From positions 766,001 to 830,000 of the forward strand of contig JAPMOS010000009.1 in assembly GCA_027972325.1 (NCBI GenBank): 64,000 bases of DNA. The letters run 5' to 3'. The first letter of the stretch is position 1. Every line of letters starts with the position of its first letter. Made by a program: the position numbers and the translations under genes. This stretch comes from Paratrimastix pyriformis. Its lineage: Eukaryota; Preaxostyla; Paratrimastigidae. The notes under the pieces are model-generated. The model searched no databases, was not told the origin of the DNA, and was given only the letters and a program-made list of their open reading frames with translations. This document shows positions 1 to 9,804 of the stretch, piece by piece.

Positions 1-1
1 C

Positions 2-3000
2 GGCGAGGCCCTGGTCGATGTCCAGCAGACGATGACGGCCATCCAGGAGCATTCCTATGTGCCGCTGGCCCAGATCCAGAAGGGCACCACCCTGACCCGG
101 GGCGACTCGGCCGCCGGGTCTCCGGGCTCGTCCGAGCTCTTCGACACGCTGCTGCTCTTCGAGAACTACCAAAACTCGGCCCCCAGTGAGGCGGCCGCGG
201 CCTCGCTGAACTTTGGGCGGACGTGGGCCTTCGACGATACCGAGTATCCGCTGACCATCGAGGTGTGCCCCTCCGAAACGCTGTACGTGGAGATGGCCTA
301 CAGCCCGGCCCTGCTGGCCCCCGCCCAGATGGAGCCCCTGTGCCGCCACTTCGAGCAGGTCATGCTGGCCCTGGCTGCCACCCGGCCCGAGGAGGCCGCC
401 ACCAAGCCGCTCTCCGAGCTGGCCCTGCTGCCGGCCGAGGAAGAGCGCTACCTGGTGCACGACCTGAACCAGACGGGGATGCCCCACCCGCACGACCGCT
501 GCTTCATGGAGCTCTTTGCTGAACAAGTGGCGGCCCACCCCGACCGGGAGGCTGCCGCGAGCTTCGTCTCGGGCCAGCGGCTCACCTACGGGCAGCTCGA
601 TCGGCTGGCCTCCATCATGGCCGGCCGGCTCTGGGCGCTCGGAGTGCGCCCCAACGCCCTGGTGGGCCTCCTCATGGACCGGGGGCTCTCCTTCCTCGTG
701 ACGGTGCTGGCTGTCTTCCGATGCGGGGCCGCGTACACGCCCCTCGACACGCACGCCCCAGAGGAACGCCTGCGATACATCGCCGCCAACAACGGGTCCC
801 CGTTCCTGGTGGTGGGCCGGCCTCAGGAGGCCCTGGCGCGCGGCGTCGTGGCGGCCCTGGCGGGCACGCTGGAGATGCACATGCTTCTGCTGGCCGAGCT
901 GGGCGCGGACCTTGGGCCGGCGGATGCCGATGACCTGCTCCGGGATCCGGCCTTTGTCGAGCCGGCCCGCGTCCTGTCTCCCCTGCCCGACTTGGCCGGA
1001 TATGGGTGTGAGAGCCTGGCCTACGTCATCTATACCTCCGGTTCGACCGGCCGGCCCAAGGGCGCCATGGTCGAACAGCGGGGCATGGTCAACCACCTCT
1101 ACGCCAAGATCCACGACCTGCAGCTGACGGAGCGCGACGTGGTCGCCCAGACGGCCACCCAGATCTTCGATATCTCGGTCTGTCTCCTTGGTTCCAGAGT
1201 CGCCGCACCAAACCATCCTCTTGCGCCAAACCTCACCAATGCGCTCATTTCATCCTTTCTTCTTTCTTCTCACAGGTGTGGCAGTTCCTGGTGGCCCTGC
1301 TCGTGGGTGGCCGGGTTGTTGTCTACCGCGATCCGGGCGAGGTGACCTGGGACCCGCAGAAGCAGCTCCAGATGGTCCACCAGGAGAGCGTCACCATCCT
1401 CGAGCTCGTCCCCGCCCAGATCCAGGCCCTCCTCGAGGAGAGCACCGCTCAGCCTCACGCGGCCGACGCCCTGCGGTCGCTGCGCTGGCTGGTGGCCACA
1501 GGCGAGGCGCTGATGGGCGCCCTGTGCGAGCGCTGGCTGACCCACTACCCGGCCATCCCCTTGCTGAACGCCTACGGGCCCACCGAGTGCAGCGACGACG
1601 TGTCCCACTGCCCCGTTCGCACGATCGCCGAGGTGCGGGCCCTGCAGAGCGCGGGCGGCATCATGCCCATTGCGGGCAACACCGTCGACAACATGGCTCT
1701 CTACGTGGTCGAGCGGGACAGTGTCCGTCTGGTCCCGGTGGGCGTCATCGGCGAGCTTTGCATCGGCGGTGTCGGGGTGGGCCGCGGGTACGTTGGCGAT
1801 CCGGCCAAGACTGCCGCCGCCTTCCTGGAGAATCCCTTCTGGGCACCCCCCGATGGGCAGCGGTTCAAGCGGCTCTACCGTAGCGGAGATCTGGTCCGCC
1901 GCACGGCGGCCGGGACGATCGAATTCCTCGGGCGGCTCGACGGCCAGGTCAAACTGCGCGGCTTCCGCATCGAGTTGGGCGAGATCGAGGCGGCCCTGTG
2001 TCGCCAGGAGACCGTGAAGCAGGCCCTGGTGGTCATTCGACAGGACAGCCGGGGCGAGAAGCGCCTCGTGGGGTACGTCGTCTGCCACGATGGCCTCACC
2101 AGCGGAGTGGCCGGCATGTCCGCTGCCCAGCGGATTCGCGACCTGCAAGCTGGCTTGCGGGGCCTGCTGCCCGAGTACATGGTTCCGTCGGCCTTCGTCC
2201 TCCTTGCGGCGATGCCCCTCGGCGCCACGGGCAAGCTGGACCGCAAGGCGCTCCCGGACCCGACCAGCGCGGACTTTGTCGACGAAGGCCGCGCCGAGAC
2301 GACCGAGGGCGGGGAGGCGTACGTGGCCCCTGAAGGTGATACCGAATGCAAGATGGCCCGCCTCTGGGCCGATGTGCTGGGCGTGGCCGTCGAGCGCATC
2401 GGACGGTTTGACAACTTCTTCACCCTGGGTGGCCACTCGCTGTTGGCGGTGCAACTGTCCACTCGGAGCCGCCTGCAGGGCCTGCCCTTCGCGCTGGAGG
2501 ATCTGTTCCACAACCCTACCCTGGGGCAGCTCTGCGGGATCATCATCAGCCGCGCTTCGTCCGCCCACACCGGAGTCTCGTCCACGAACGTGCTGCCAGT
2601 CACCCTCCGCCAGGCCGACCCAGCCCGGGCCCGCCGGGCGCCGCTCTTCTTCGTTCACCCGCTGGGCGGTTTCTCGGTGGTCTACGCGCCGCTGGCTGCG
2701 CTGCTGCGACCCGATCGGCCGATCATGGGCCTCAACAACCCGCGCTTCGGGCTTCCGGTCCCGTCGCGGCACGGCAGCCTCAAGGCCATGGCGGCCGAGT
2801 ACGTACGGGGCATTCGGTCGGTGGAACCGCAGGGCCCCTACTTGCTAGCGGGCTGGTCCTTTGGCGGGGTGGTGGCCCTCGAGATGGCCCTCCAGCTGGC
2901 CCGCGATGGGGCCTCGGTGCCCCTGGTTGCAATGCTGGACAGCTACAACCCGGCTCGGATGCCCGAGCCGACGTTGGATGACATCCCCGATGCCGAGGTC

Positions 3001-3342
3001 GATCGGTACATGCAAGACATCCAGGCCATTCAGCCCCAGTCCTCGCTTGGCGGCCAAATGCGGGCCGAGCTGATCGACAACGAACGGATCTTGGCCCAGT
3101 GGCGCGCCCCCGCGCAGGAAGCCGCGGCCATCTTGGCGGGCACTCGCGTGGTTGTCCTGAAGGCACGGGACTACCCGCCCGACACGCCCGAGGAGATCAA
3201 GCTCCCACAGAACGGTTGGGAAGACGTGCTGGGGAGCCGCCTTGAGATTCGGTTCAGCCCGGGCGACCACAACACCTTGCTGAGCCCCCCCAACCTGGTT
3301 GTCCTTGCGGAACAGTTCCAAACGCTGGTCGATAAGTTCTAA
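2..3342 (+). CDS. Non-ribosomal peptide synthetase, terminal module (5' partial, one intron)
   Basis: Two exons, 2-1177 and 1276-3342, join in phase 0 to give about 1080 residues; the reading frame is open at the window edge, so the N-terminus lies outside. Order seen: the end of a condensation domain, an adenylation domain (YTSGSTGRPKG, NAYGPTE, YRSGDLV, a lysine-containing GKLDRKAL near the end), a carrier domain (FFTLGGHSLL, serine for the phosphopantetheine arm) and a thioesterase (GWSFGG nucleophile loop, late GDHNTLL histidine). C-A-T-TE is the classic termination module that loads one residue, condenses it and releases the peptide. The intron interrupts the adenylation core between FDIS and VWQF, which argues that this is a eukaryotic gene and not bacterial contamination. 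It is the last gene before the subtelomeric repeats. The substrate was not predicted. Confidence 0.93.
1178..1275 (+). other. Intron of the peptide synthetase gene
   Basis: GTCTGT donor and a pyrimidine-rich CTTCTCACAG acceptor. Removal restores the conserved adenylation motif FDISVWQF in phase 0; without removal the frame stops. It is 98 nt long. Confidence 0.9.
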
Positions 3343-3570
3343 TTAGGGAATCCCGCCCACGTGACCAGCTGATCCCCCCCCCCCCCCCCCCCCCCCCCAT
3401 CGTTTCCCCTCCATCTTCTCACTTGCCCTCCGTTTTCGATCATAATATTTTTTTGTTCGAGATTGTGAAGATTGTGAAGATTCTCCCTTGGTAGCGTAAT
3501 GGCAAGGAGGCAATTTTTGAGGCAAAAGACACGCGTTCGAATCCTGCAGGTGGTGGGGAATAGAAGGGGT
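3343..3570. other. Spacer with a 25-base C run and a tRNA-like fragment
   Basis: A pure C tract runs from about 3374 to 3398. Near 3490-3550 there are sequences like an A box (TAGCGTAATGG) and a B box (GTTCGAATCC), but acceptor and T stems do not pair, so no tRNA is called. No coding region is seen. Confidence 0.5.
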
Positions 3571-3810
3571 GGAAGAGAGCGAATTGGAAGAGAGCGAATT
3601 GGAAGAGAGCGAATTGGAAGAGAGCGAATTGGAAGAGAGCGAATTGGAAGAGAGCGAATTGGAAGAGAGCGAATTGGAAGAGAGCGAATTGGAAGAGAGC
3701 GAATTGGAAGAGAGCGAATTGGAAGAGAGCGAATTGGAAGAGAGCGAATTGGAAGAGAGCGAATTGGAAGAGAGCGAATTGGAAGAGAGCGAATTGGAAG
3801 AGAGCGAATT
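3571..3810 (+). repeat. 15-bp tandem array (16 copies)
   Basis: Exact repetition of GGAAGAGAGCGAATT for 240 bp. It is in frame in two readings, which makes spurious ORFs with glutamate/serine or arginine/isoleucine repeats. It abuts the 17-bp array that follows and shares its first seven bases. Confidence 0.97.
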
Positions 3811-4949
3811 GGAAGAGGTTAGGGTTTGGAAGAGGTTAGGGTTTGGAAGAGGTTAGGGTTTGGAAGAGGTTAGGGTTTGGAAGAGGTTAGGGTTTGGAAG
3901 AGGTTAGGGTTTGGAAGAGGTTAGGGTTTGGAAGAGGTTAGGGTTTGGAAGAGGTTAGGGTTTGGAAGAGGTTAGGGTTTGGAAGAGGTTAGGGTTTGGA
4001 AGAGGTTAGGGTTTGGAAGAGGTTAGGGTTTGGAAGAGGTTAGGGTTTGGAAGAGGTTAGGGTTTGGAAGAGGTTAGGGTTTGGAAGAGGTTAGGGTTTG
4101 GAAGAGGTTAGGGTTTGGAAGAGGTTAGGGTTTGGAAGAGGTTAGGGTTTGGAAGAGGTTAGGGTTTGGAAGAGGTTAGGGTTTGGAAGAGGTTAGGGTT
4201 TGGAAGAGGTTAGGGTTTGGAAGAGGTTAGGGTTTGGAAGAGGTTAGGGTTTGGAAGAGGTTAGGGTTTGGAAGAGGTTAGGGTTTGGAAGAGGTTAGGG
4301 TTTGGAAGAGGTTAGGGTTTGGAAGAGGTTAGGGTTTGGAAGAGGTTAGGGTTTGGAAGAGGTTAGGGTTTGGAAGAGGTTAGGGTTTGGAAGAGGTTAG
4401 GGTTTGGAAGAGGTTAGGGTTTGGAAGAGGTTAGGGTTTGGAAGAGGTTAGGGTTTGGAAGAGGTTAGGGTTTGGAAGAGGTTAGGGTTTGGAAGAGGTT
4501 AGGGTTTGGAAGAGGTTAGGGTTTGGAAGAGGTTAGGGTTTGGAAGAGGTTAGGGTTTGGAAGAGGTTAGGGTTTGGAAGAGGTTAGGGTTTGGAAGAGG
4601 TTAGGGTTTGGAAGAGGTTAGGGTTTGGAAGAGGTTAGGGTTTGGAAGAGGTTAGGGTTTGGAAGAGGTTAGGGTTTGGAAGAGGTTAGGGTTTGGAAGA
4701 GGTTAGGGTTTGGAAGAGGTTAGGGTTTGGAAGAGGTTAGGGTTTGGAAGAGGTTAGGGTTTGGAAGAGGTTAGGGTTTGGAAGAGGTTAGGGTTTGGAA
4801 GAGGTTAGGGTTTGGAAGAGGTTAGGGTTTGGAAGAGGTTAGGGTTTGGAAGAGGTTAGGGTTTGGAAGAGGTTAGGGTTTGGAAGAGGTTAGGGTTTGG
4901 AAGAGGTTAGGGTTTGGAAGAGGTTAGGGTTTGGAAGAGGTTAGGGTTT
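3811..4949 (+). repeat. 17-bp telomere-like subtelomeric array (67 copies)
   Basis: The unit GGAAGAGGTTAGGGTTT repeats without visible change over 1139 bp, exactly 67 units. Each unit contains one TTAGGG telomere repeat. Two 18-bp variants (one extra G) follow at about 4950-4976 and lead into pure TTAGGG repeats. Confidence 0.97.
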
Positions 4950-4976
4950 GGAAGAGGGTTAGGGTTTGGAAGAGGG

Positions 4977-5490
4977 TTAGGGTTAGGGTTAGGGTTAGGG
5001 TTAGGGTTAGGGTTAGGGTTAGGGTTAGGGTTAGGGTTAGGGTTAGGGTTAGGGTTAGGGTTAGGGTTAGGGTTAGGGTTAGGGTTAGGGTTTGGAAGAG
5101 GTTAGGGTTTGGAAGAGGTTAGGGTTTGGAAGAGGTTAGGGTTTGGAAGAGGTTAGGGTTTGGAAGAGGTTAGGGTTTGGAAGAGGTTAGGGTTTGGAAG
5201 AGGTTAGGGTTTGGAAGAGGTTAGGGTTTGGAGAGGTTAGGGTTTGGAAGAGGTTAGGGTTTGGAAGAGGTTAGGGTTTGGAAGAGGTTAGGGTTTGGAA
5301 GGGTTAGGGTTTGGAAGAGGTTAGGGTTTGGGTTAGGGTTAGGGTTAGGGTTAGGGTTAGGGTTAGGGGTTAGGGTTAGGGTTTAGGGGGGGGTTAGGGT
5401 TAGGGTTAGGGTTAGGGTTAGGGTTAGGGTTAGGGTTAGGGTTAGGGTTAGGGTTAGGGTTAGGGTTAGGGTTAGGGTTAGGGTTGGGTT
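4977..5490 (+). repeat. Telomere arrays (TTAGGG)n with an interspersed 17-bp block
   Basis: TTAGGG repeats fill about 4977-5090. The 17-bp unit returns at about 5091-5325, and TTAGGG resumes to 5490, with slight degeneration near 5360-5395. The G-rich strand runs left to right, as expected for a chromosome end that faces right, so the left-hand sequence likely terminates here. Confidence 0.95.
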
Positions 5491-5507
5491 NNNNNNNNNN
5501 NNNNNNN
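5491..5507. other. Assembly gap (17 N)
   Basis: Seventeen undetermined bases directly follow the telomere array. Sequence to the right is ordinary GC-rich DNA with no telomere repeats, so the join may not be physical linkage. Confidence 0.98.
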
Positions 5508-5644
5508 CAGGGGTGGGGAGATGGCGGGGGTGATTGGTCCGACTCCGATCCTGGTGGTGGCGGCGGCACGGGCGGTGCGTCGGGTGCTCTGAGACTCCGC
5601 AGCAGCCGGTTCCGTTGACGCTCCTCCTTGCCAGTCGTTGCTGC

Positions 5645-6634
5645 CTACGCCGTGCTTTTTTGCTGGGAGGGTCTTTTATGACGGGGTTCTAGCTTCTGCT
5701 GGGCCGCTGGTTGTGCGGCGGAAAGGGCCAACTGCCCCAGGAGGCGCTCGTAATCGGATTCGCCGGAAAAATGGCCGGGAGAGGCCCTGGGAGCCGGGGG
5801 TACTGCAGGGCGGGGCAGGGCCCGAGGCGGCACTGGGTGGCGATGGACCGGCTTGGGCAAGGCGTAGGAGATGCAGCAATCAATGACAAAATCCAAACAT
5901 ATTGTGACGTGATGTGGGAGGGGCTGTGGCGGAGGGGGGGGGGGGGGGGGGGGGGGCTGGAGGAGGGACAGACCACCGAACGCACCGTCGGCATACTCGG
6001 GTCTAGGCAGGGTCCAGGAGACGGTGCCCGCCCTGCCGATCACAGCACGGCTCGGTGCCGCCGCCGGTGGTCCCGGGCATGGCATCGTGATGCGAGGGAT
6101 CATTGCAGGAGGCTGGGACCGGTGCATCTGCGACTGCCGCGGGGCACATGGAGCACATGGGGCATCATATGGGGCAGCATATGGGGCAGCACATGGGGCC
6201 GCATATGGGGCCGCATATGGGGCACACGGGGCACGAGGGGCGCACGGGGGGGAGGGGAGGTATGGGAAGTACGACCCGTCCGTGGTGTTGACTGGACCGG
6301 AATTGGTGGGGTACACATCACAGATGCGCGTGATTGTGGTTGTGGCAGGTGCTCTTGTCGATGGGGATGATAACTGGGGCATCGGTGCAGGTGGAGGCGG
6401 GTGGAGTGGCGGAGGCTGTGTAGGTGGCACCGTACCCAGTGGGGACCACCCTGGCAGGGCAGTCAAGATGGCCTCGAGATCTTCTTGGTCTTCTGCCGCC
6501 AGTTCCTCCCCGGGCGATGGCGACGTGCGATGGTCCCAAGAGAAAGGACCGATGGCACCATAGTGCGTCTCTCCCCGGCGTGGACTACTTCCGCCTTTCT
6601 GGCTTTCCCTCCCATTGGGGACGGTGGCGAAAAA
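5645..6634 (-). CDS. Proline-rich protein, C-terminal part (gene model incomplete)
   Basis: A minus-strand frame is open from a good acceptor (CCGCCTCCACAG, exon start near 6634) to a stop at 5645. It begins FFATVPNGRESQKGG, passes an acidic stretch (EELAAEDQEDLEAI) and continues into Ala/Pro/Tyr repeats (CAPYAAPYAAP) before a basic Lys/Arg/Gln tail. A long C run on the coding strand near 5937-5957 suggests an intron there, so the exact exon set is unsettled. The region upstream to about 6770 is also proline-rich and may be intron or exon. No family was recognised. Confidence 0.4.
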   Translation of the reverse strand, partial: FFATVPNGRESQKGGSSPRRGETHYGAIGPFSWDHRTSPSPGEELAAEDQEDLEAILTALPGWSPLGTVPPTQPPPLHPPPPAPMPQLSSPSTRAPATTTITRICDVYPTNSGPVNTTDGSYFPYLPSPPCAPRAPCAPYAAPYAAPCAAPYAAPYDAPCAPCAPRQSQMHRSQPPAMIPRITMPCPGPPAAAPSRAVIGRAGTVSWTLPRPEYADGAFGGLSLLQPPPPPPPPPPQPLPHHVTICLDFVIDCCISYALPKPVHRHPVPPRALPRPAVPPAPRASPGHFSGESDYERLLGQLALSAAQPAAQQKLEPRHKRPSQQKSTA

Positions 6635-6770
6635 CTGTGGAGGCGGGGGTGGAGGAAGCGGGGGCGGTGGAGGCGGGGTGGTGGAGGCGGGGTGGCAGCA
6701 GCAGCAGCGGCGGCGGCGGCGAGAGTGGTTGCGTCAGGGGCTGTGGAGGAGGCGCTAGGAAGACCACATC

Positions 6771-7438
6771 ATTCTTGAGGACATTTCGACAAGAAGAAAA
6801 ACAACCAGACCGATCGGAAGGCGATCTTTCTCCCGTTCCCCGACGAATTACCAAAAAAACAGTAGCAAAGCAAAAAAGTGAAGCATCAAACAAACGCAAC
6901 ACAACGGAGGAAGAAAGAGAAGAGAGTGGTTTGTGGATGAAATCAAAAAAAACAGACCTGGTGGAATGGTCCAGTTGGGGCGGCCTGTCGAGAAATTGCG
7001 ATAGATGTCAGTGGCGTGAAAGACGAATGGCAGACGTGAAGTCATAACTCTTCGACAAAGCCAAGAACCAGAGGGGCAATTCAAAAAAAACGGTCGGATC
7101 CTCTTCGGGTAGTTATGGCTGTCTCTGTAATTCCTGTCGCTCCCACCCCGGAGCCACCGCCCGTGGTTGTGCTCCGGAAGGACATCTCTGTGGGGTTCCT
7201 CCCACGATGGGCGGGGCAGGAGTATATCCCCCCAGCACTGTCGACTCGAGCACCACCACCATCTCCGCCCCCTGGCACACGCAGATCGCCGGCGTTGGTG
7301 GTCACCACACCATCTACCACTCCCACAAGAGCTGCTCGGACAGTCATAGATCTCCAACCGAATCTGTTGTGAAGAAGCAGAGAGGGGTTGATATCTACAC
7401 GGATGGCACCGACCCCCGCGGGCCACCAAACGGTTCGG
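6771..7438. other. Unresolved stretch between two minus-strand genes
   Basis: Several short frames exist on both strands, for example plus 7115-7372 and minus 7081-7347, each with moderately coding-like composition. A plausible minus-strand acceptor (CTTCACAACAG) lies near 7370, so part may be a last exon of the pseudophosphatase gene or a first exon of the proline-rich gene. Nothing was recognised. Confidence 0.3.
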
Positions 7439-8855
7439 TCAATAGGGCATTATGTGCCACGGCTTTCTCGGGACCCGGTGGCGTTGCATCGGGGGAGGCG
7501 GCGACCGGGTGCGGTTGGTGTTGGGCCGGACGCCATCCAGAGGCTCCTCCAGCTGGGCGCCAACGACCAGGTCGCTATCCCCGGGGGGAGCCGGCGCCTT
7601 GTGCCGGCGGTCGTACTGCCCGGCCAGCTGGCGGACAGCCCGGGACATCTCGGGTTCCTCCTCCGGGGGCAGCTCCACATCCCGGGCGCGGAGCGCGGTC
7701 TGGGTGGCCCCGGAGTCCGTCACCACGACCGTTTTGTAGAGCTTGCGGACAGTCCGCGGCCGCTCGCGCTCGCGTTGCCGGCGGGCCTGTTCGAAGGCCA
7801 CGCGGGGGTCGGTCTCCCAGCGGGGGTCATCCGGGGGCAGGAAGTAGATCGTGCCCGGGGTACGGTCGTTGGGCGGCGGGGTGAGCATGACCTGCCGGTC
7901 CCGGTCTTGGATCGCCGCAAGCAGACGCGGCACGCTGAGCAGCTGGGCGCTTGTGGGCGGAGGTCCGAAGGTGGCTATGCGCACAGGGGGGGGGGGGGGG
8001 GGGGGGGGGGGGGGATAACCGGGGTGTGGCAAGTTTGAGTTAGAGGGAAAGGCAAGCCAAGCCGGCAACCAATCAAAACAAGCCCAGGGACACGCAGAAG
8101 GAGAGAAGGGGAAGGCGAAGGAGCAGCAGACTCAGGTGGAAGCTCTCGACCCTGGCAAGTGCCTCCTCTGCCGTGAAAAGGTACATTCGAGCTATACCGG
8201 AAACGATGTGCCCCACCAATTCGAAAGGTGTTCGCAGACCGAGCAACACGGCAGCGACAGGAACAATTCGAGAGCTGCCCTTCAAGGAATGCACATAGCA
8301 GACGCGGTCGTCGAAAAGACACCGCTGCGTGATCAAGTCGATTATTCGGATGAATTCCAAGTCTGGACAAACATCATCAGGCGGCGTTGCGACACGGAAA
8401 AATTCAATCTTCTGGCGGATGCGGCGCCTTCTCCCACGACGGGGACGAGAGCGTTGCCGACTCGTGTAATTATCAAAATTCTCCGGGATTCCGCTCGGGC
8501 TGATATGAACAACAGGTGTGGGATGAGGATGTGCGCAGAGTGGCCTGGCAGCATTTTCGGTGGCAGCCGCGCTTCGACGCTCGTCGGCGGTCCGGGCACG
8601 AGAAAGCCGCCGCAATTCAGCAGCATAGTTCATCTCAGTTTGTTTCGGGCAGAGCGAAAAAAAGCTCGTGATACCTGCATCGAGCAATTGACGAAGATTG
8701 TGGTCTTTCTCTTGCTCGGAGAAGGAGGGGTCTGTTGGGGTGGGCCCAATTGCAACCAGCTCGGGAATGAGCCAAGAGGAACCCTGGATGGGCCCGGCGA
8801 CGACAGCGCCGGTGGGGCGAGCTGGAATGGGTGGAGGGTCGTGCAGATCGGACAT
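7439..8855 (-). CDS. Cysteine-phosphatase-like protein lacking the catalytic cysteine (pseudophosphatase)
   Basis: The first exon begins at MSDLHDPPPIPARP (ATG at 8855) and reads to near 8140; a second exon starts after an acceptor near 7977 and stops at 7439. Conserved parts of the dual-specificity phosphatase fold are visible: an early LIPELVAIGPTP strand, LRQLLDAGITSFFSL, then the phosphate-binding loop RVCYVHSLKGSSRI followed by AAVLLGLR. The loop should read HCxxGxxR; here it is HSLKGSSR, with serine (TCC) for the nucleophilic cysteine, while glycine and arginine remain. Such proteins bind but do not hydrolyse phosphate esters in known families (STYX type). The second exon is Arg/Pro-rich and unrelated to known domains. 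The intron holds a C run (G run on plus, 7986-8014). Confidence 0.6.
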
Positions 8856-8861
8856 CACCGG

Positions 8862-9804
8862 GGGCACTCATTCAGGCCCAGTCATATGGCCCATTGTCCG
8901 ATGGCGAGACGGATGAGGAATATCCCGTGTTGGTGAACCGGAACCCAAGCAAAATGAATGTGTGTGGGAAACAAGATATTCGCGCATGAAAAGATGCGAA
9001 AAAATGGTCTCCAAACAAAAGAGAGAAGCGGTTGTGACACGTCGCAGTAGAGGAAAAAAAAGCAGAGCAGGGCCCCCCCCGACCAGAAGAATGGGTTGGA
9101 ATTAAATCTCCCCCAGCCGGGAGGGAACGCCTGATGTTGGCTCCCCTCACGACAACGATGGTTTGTTTGGAATGACGGCGGAGATGTAATTCATGGGGAT
9201 GGCTGGTGGGCGGGAGAGAGCTGCCCTCAGATGATGTTGGGCAGGCGCCTCGCAGTTTGCTTGGTTTGCGCGAGCAGGAGGAGGAAGAAAGCCAGGATGG
9301 AGTAAGATGGGTGGGCGCACTGCGACCCGGGAAGCGGCGTGGGCGGAACGGGATGCGCTGCTTCGGTGGGGGTGCGTGCTGCCGAAGGAAAACGGGAGGG
9401 CGGCGCCCCCGCGGGCTGAGTGGCGCGGCACCACAAAGCCCGCAACGAACAAATGGGGACGCCCGCCGACCCGGTCGGCCTCGGGCTCAGGAGAGGCGCC
9501 TCGAGGGCGCGAGGATCCCCCCGCTGAAGAAGCAGGGAGAAACTCCGGGGGCCAAGGGCCGTGTGGAAGGAGCCGCGCGTTTAGGCGAGGAGGTTGGCAA
9601 CCTGGGGGAGCGAGTGGTGTTGGTGAGGAACAAGAATCAGGAGGTAGCCAACACAGGGTGGAGGAGAGGTGCATCAGCGAGTCGAATTGATCTCATGTGA
9701 GACGCCCCAGGGCCAGGCGATGGATCAGATCCAACACCCAGCGAGAGGGGCGCCCTCAAAAGAGGTGAAATGTTAGCTCATCCCATGCACATGCAGCACA
9801 AACA
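8862..9804. other. GC-rich spacer with no convincing gene
   Basis: Lies between the start of the pseudophosphatase gene and the stop of the eIF4A gene. Frames are open on both strands at 9147-9700 but they are Arg/Gly or Pro/Ala rich, without motifs or splice sites that connect them to other exons. It probably holds the eIF4A 3' untranslated region and a promoter. Confidence 0.4.

Noticed and set aside
3484-3560. A tRNA gene (A-box and B-box like sequences)
   Set aside because: The acceptor and T stems do not pair and no anticodon arm can be drawn, so at most it is a degraded fragment.
3499-5122. ORFs with repeated ELEES, RIGRE or LGLG peptides
   Set aside because: They are readings of the 15-bp, 17-bp and TTAGGG arrays, open only because the unit lengths or composition lack stops.
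9147-9700. A gene in the GC-rich block downstream of eIF4A
   Set aside because: Both strands are open, which is expected at this GC content, and neither frame has motifs or linked exons.
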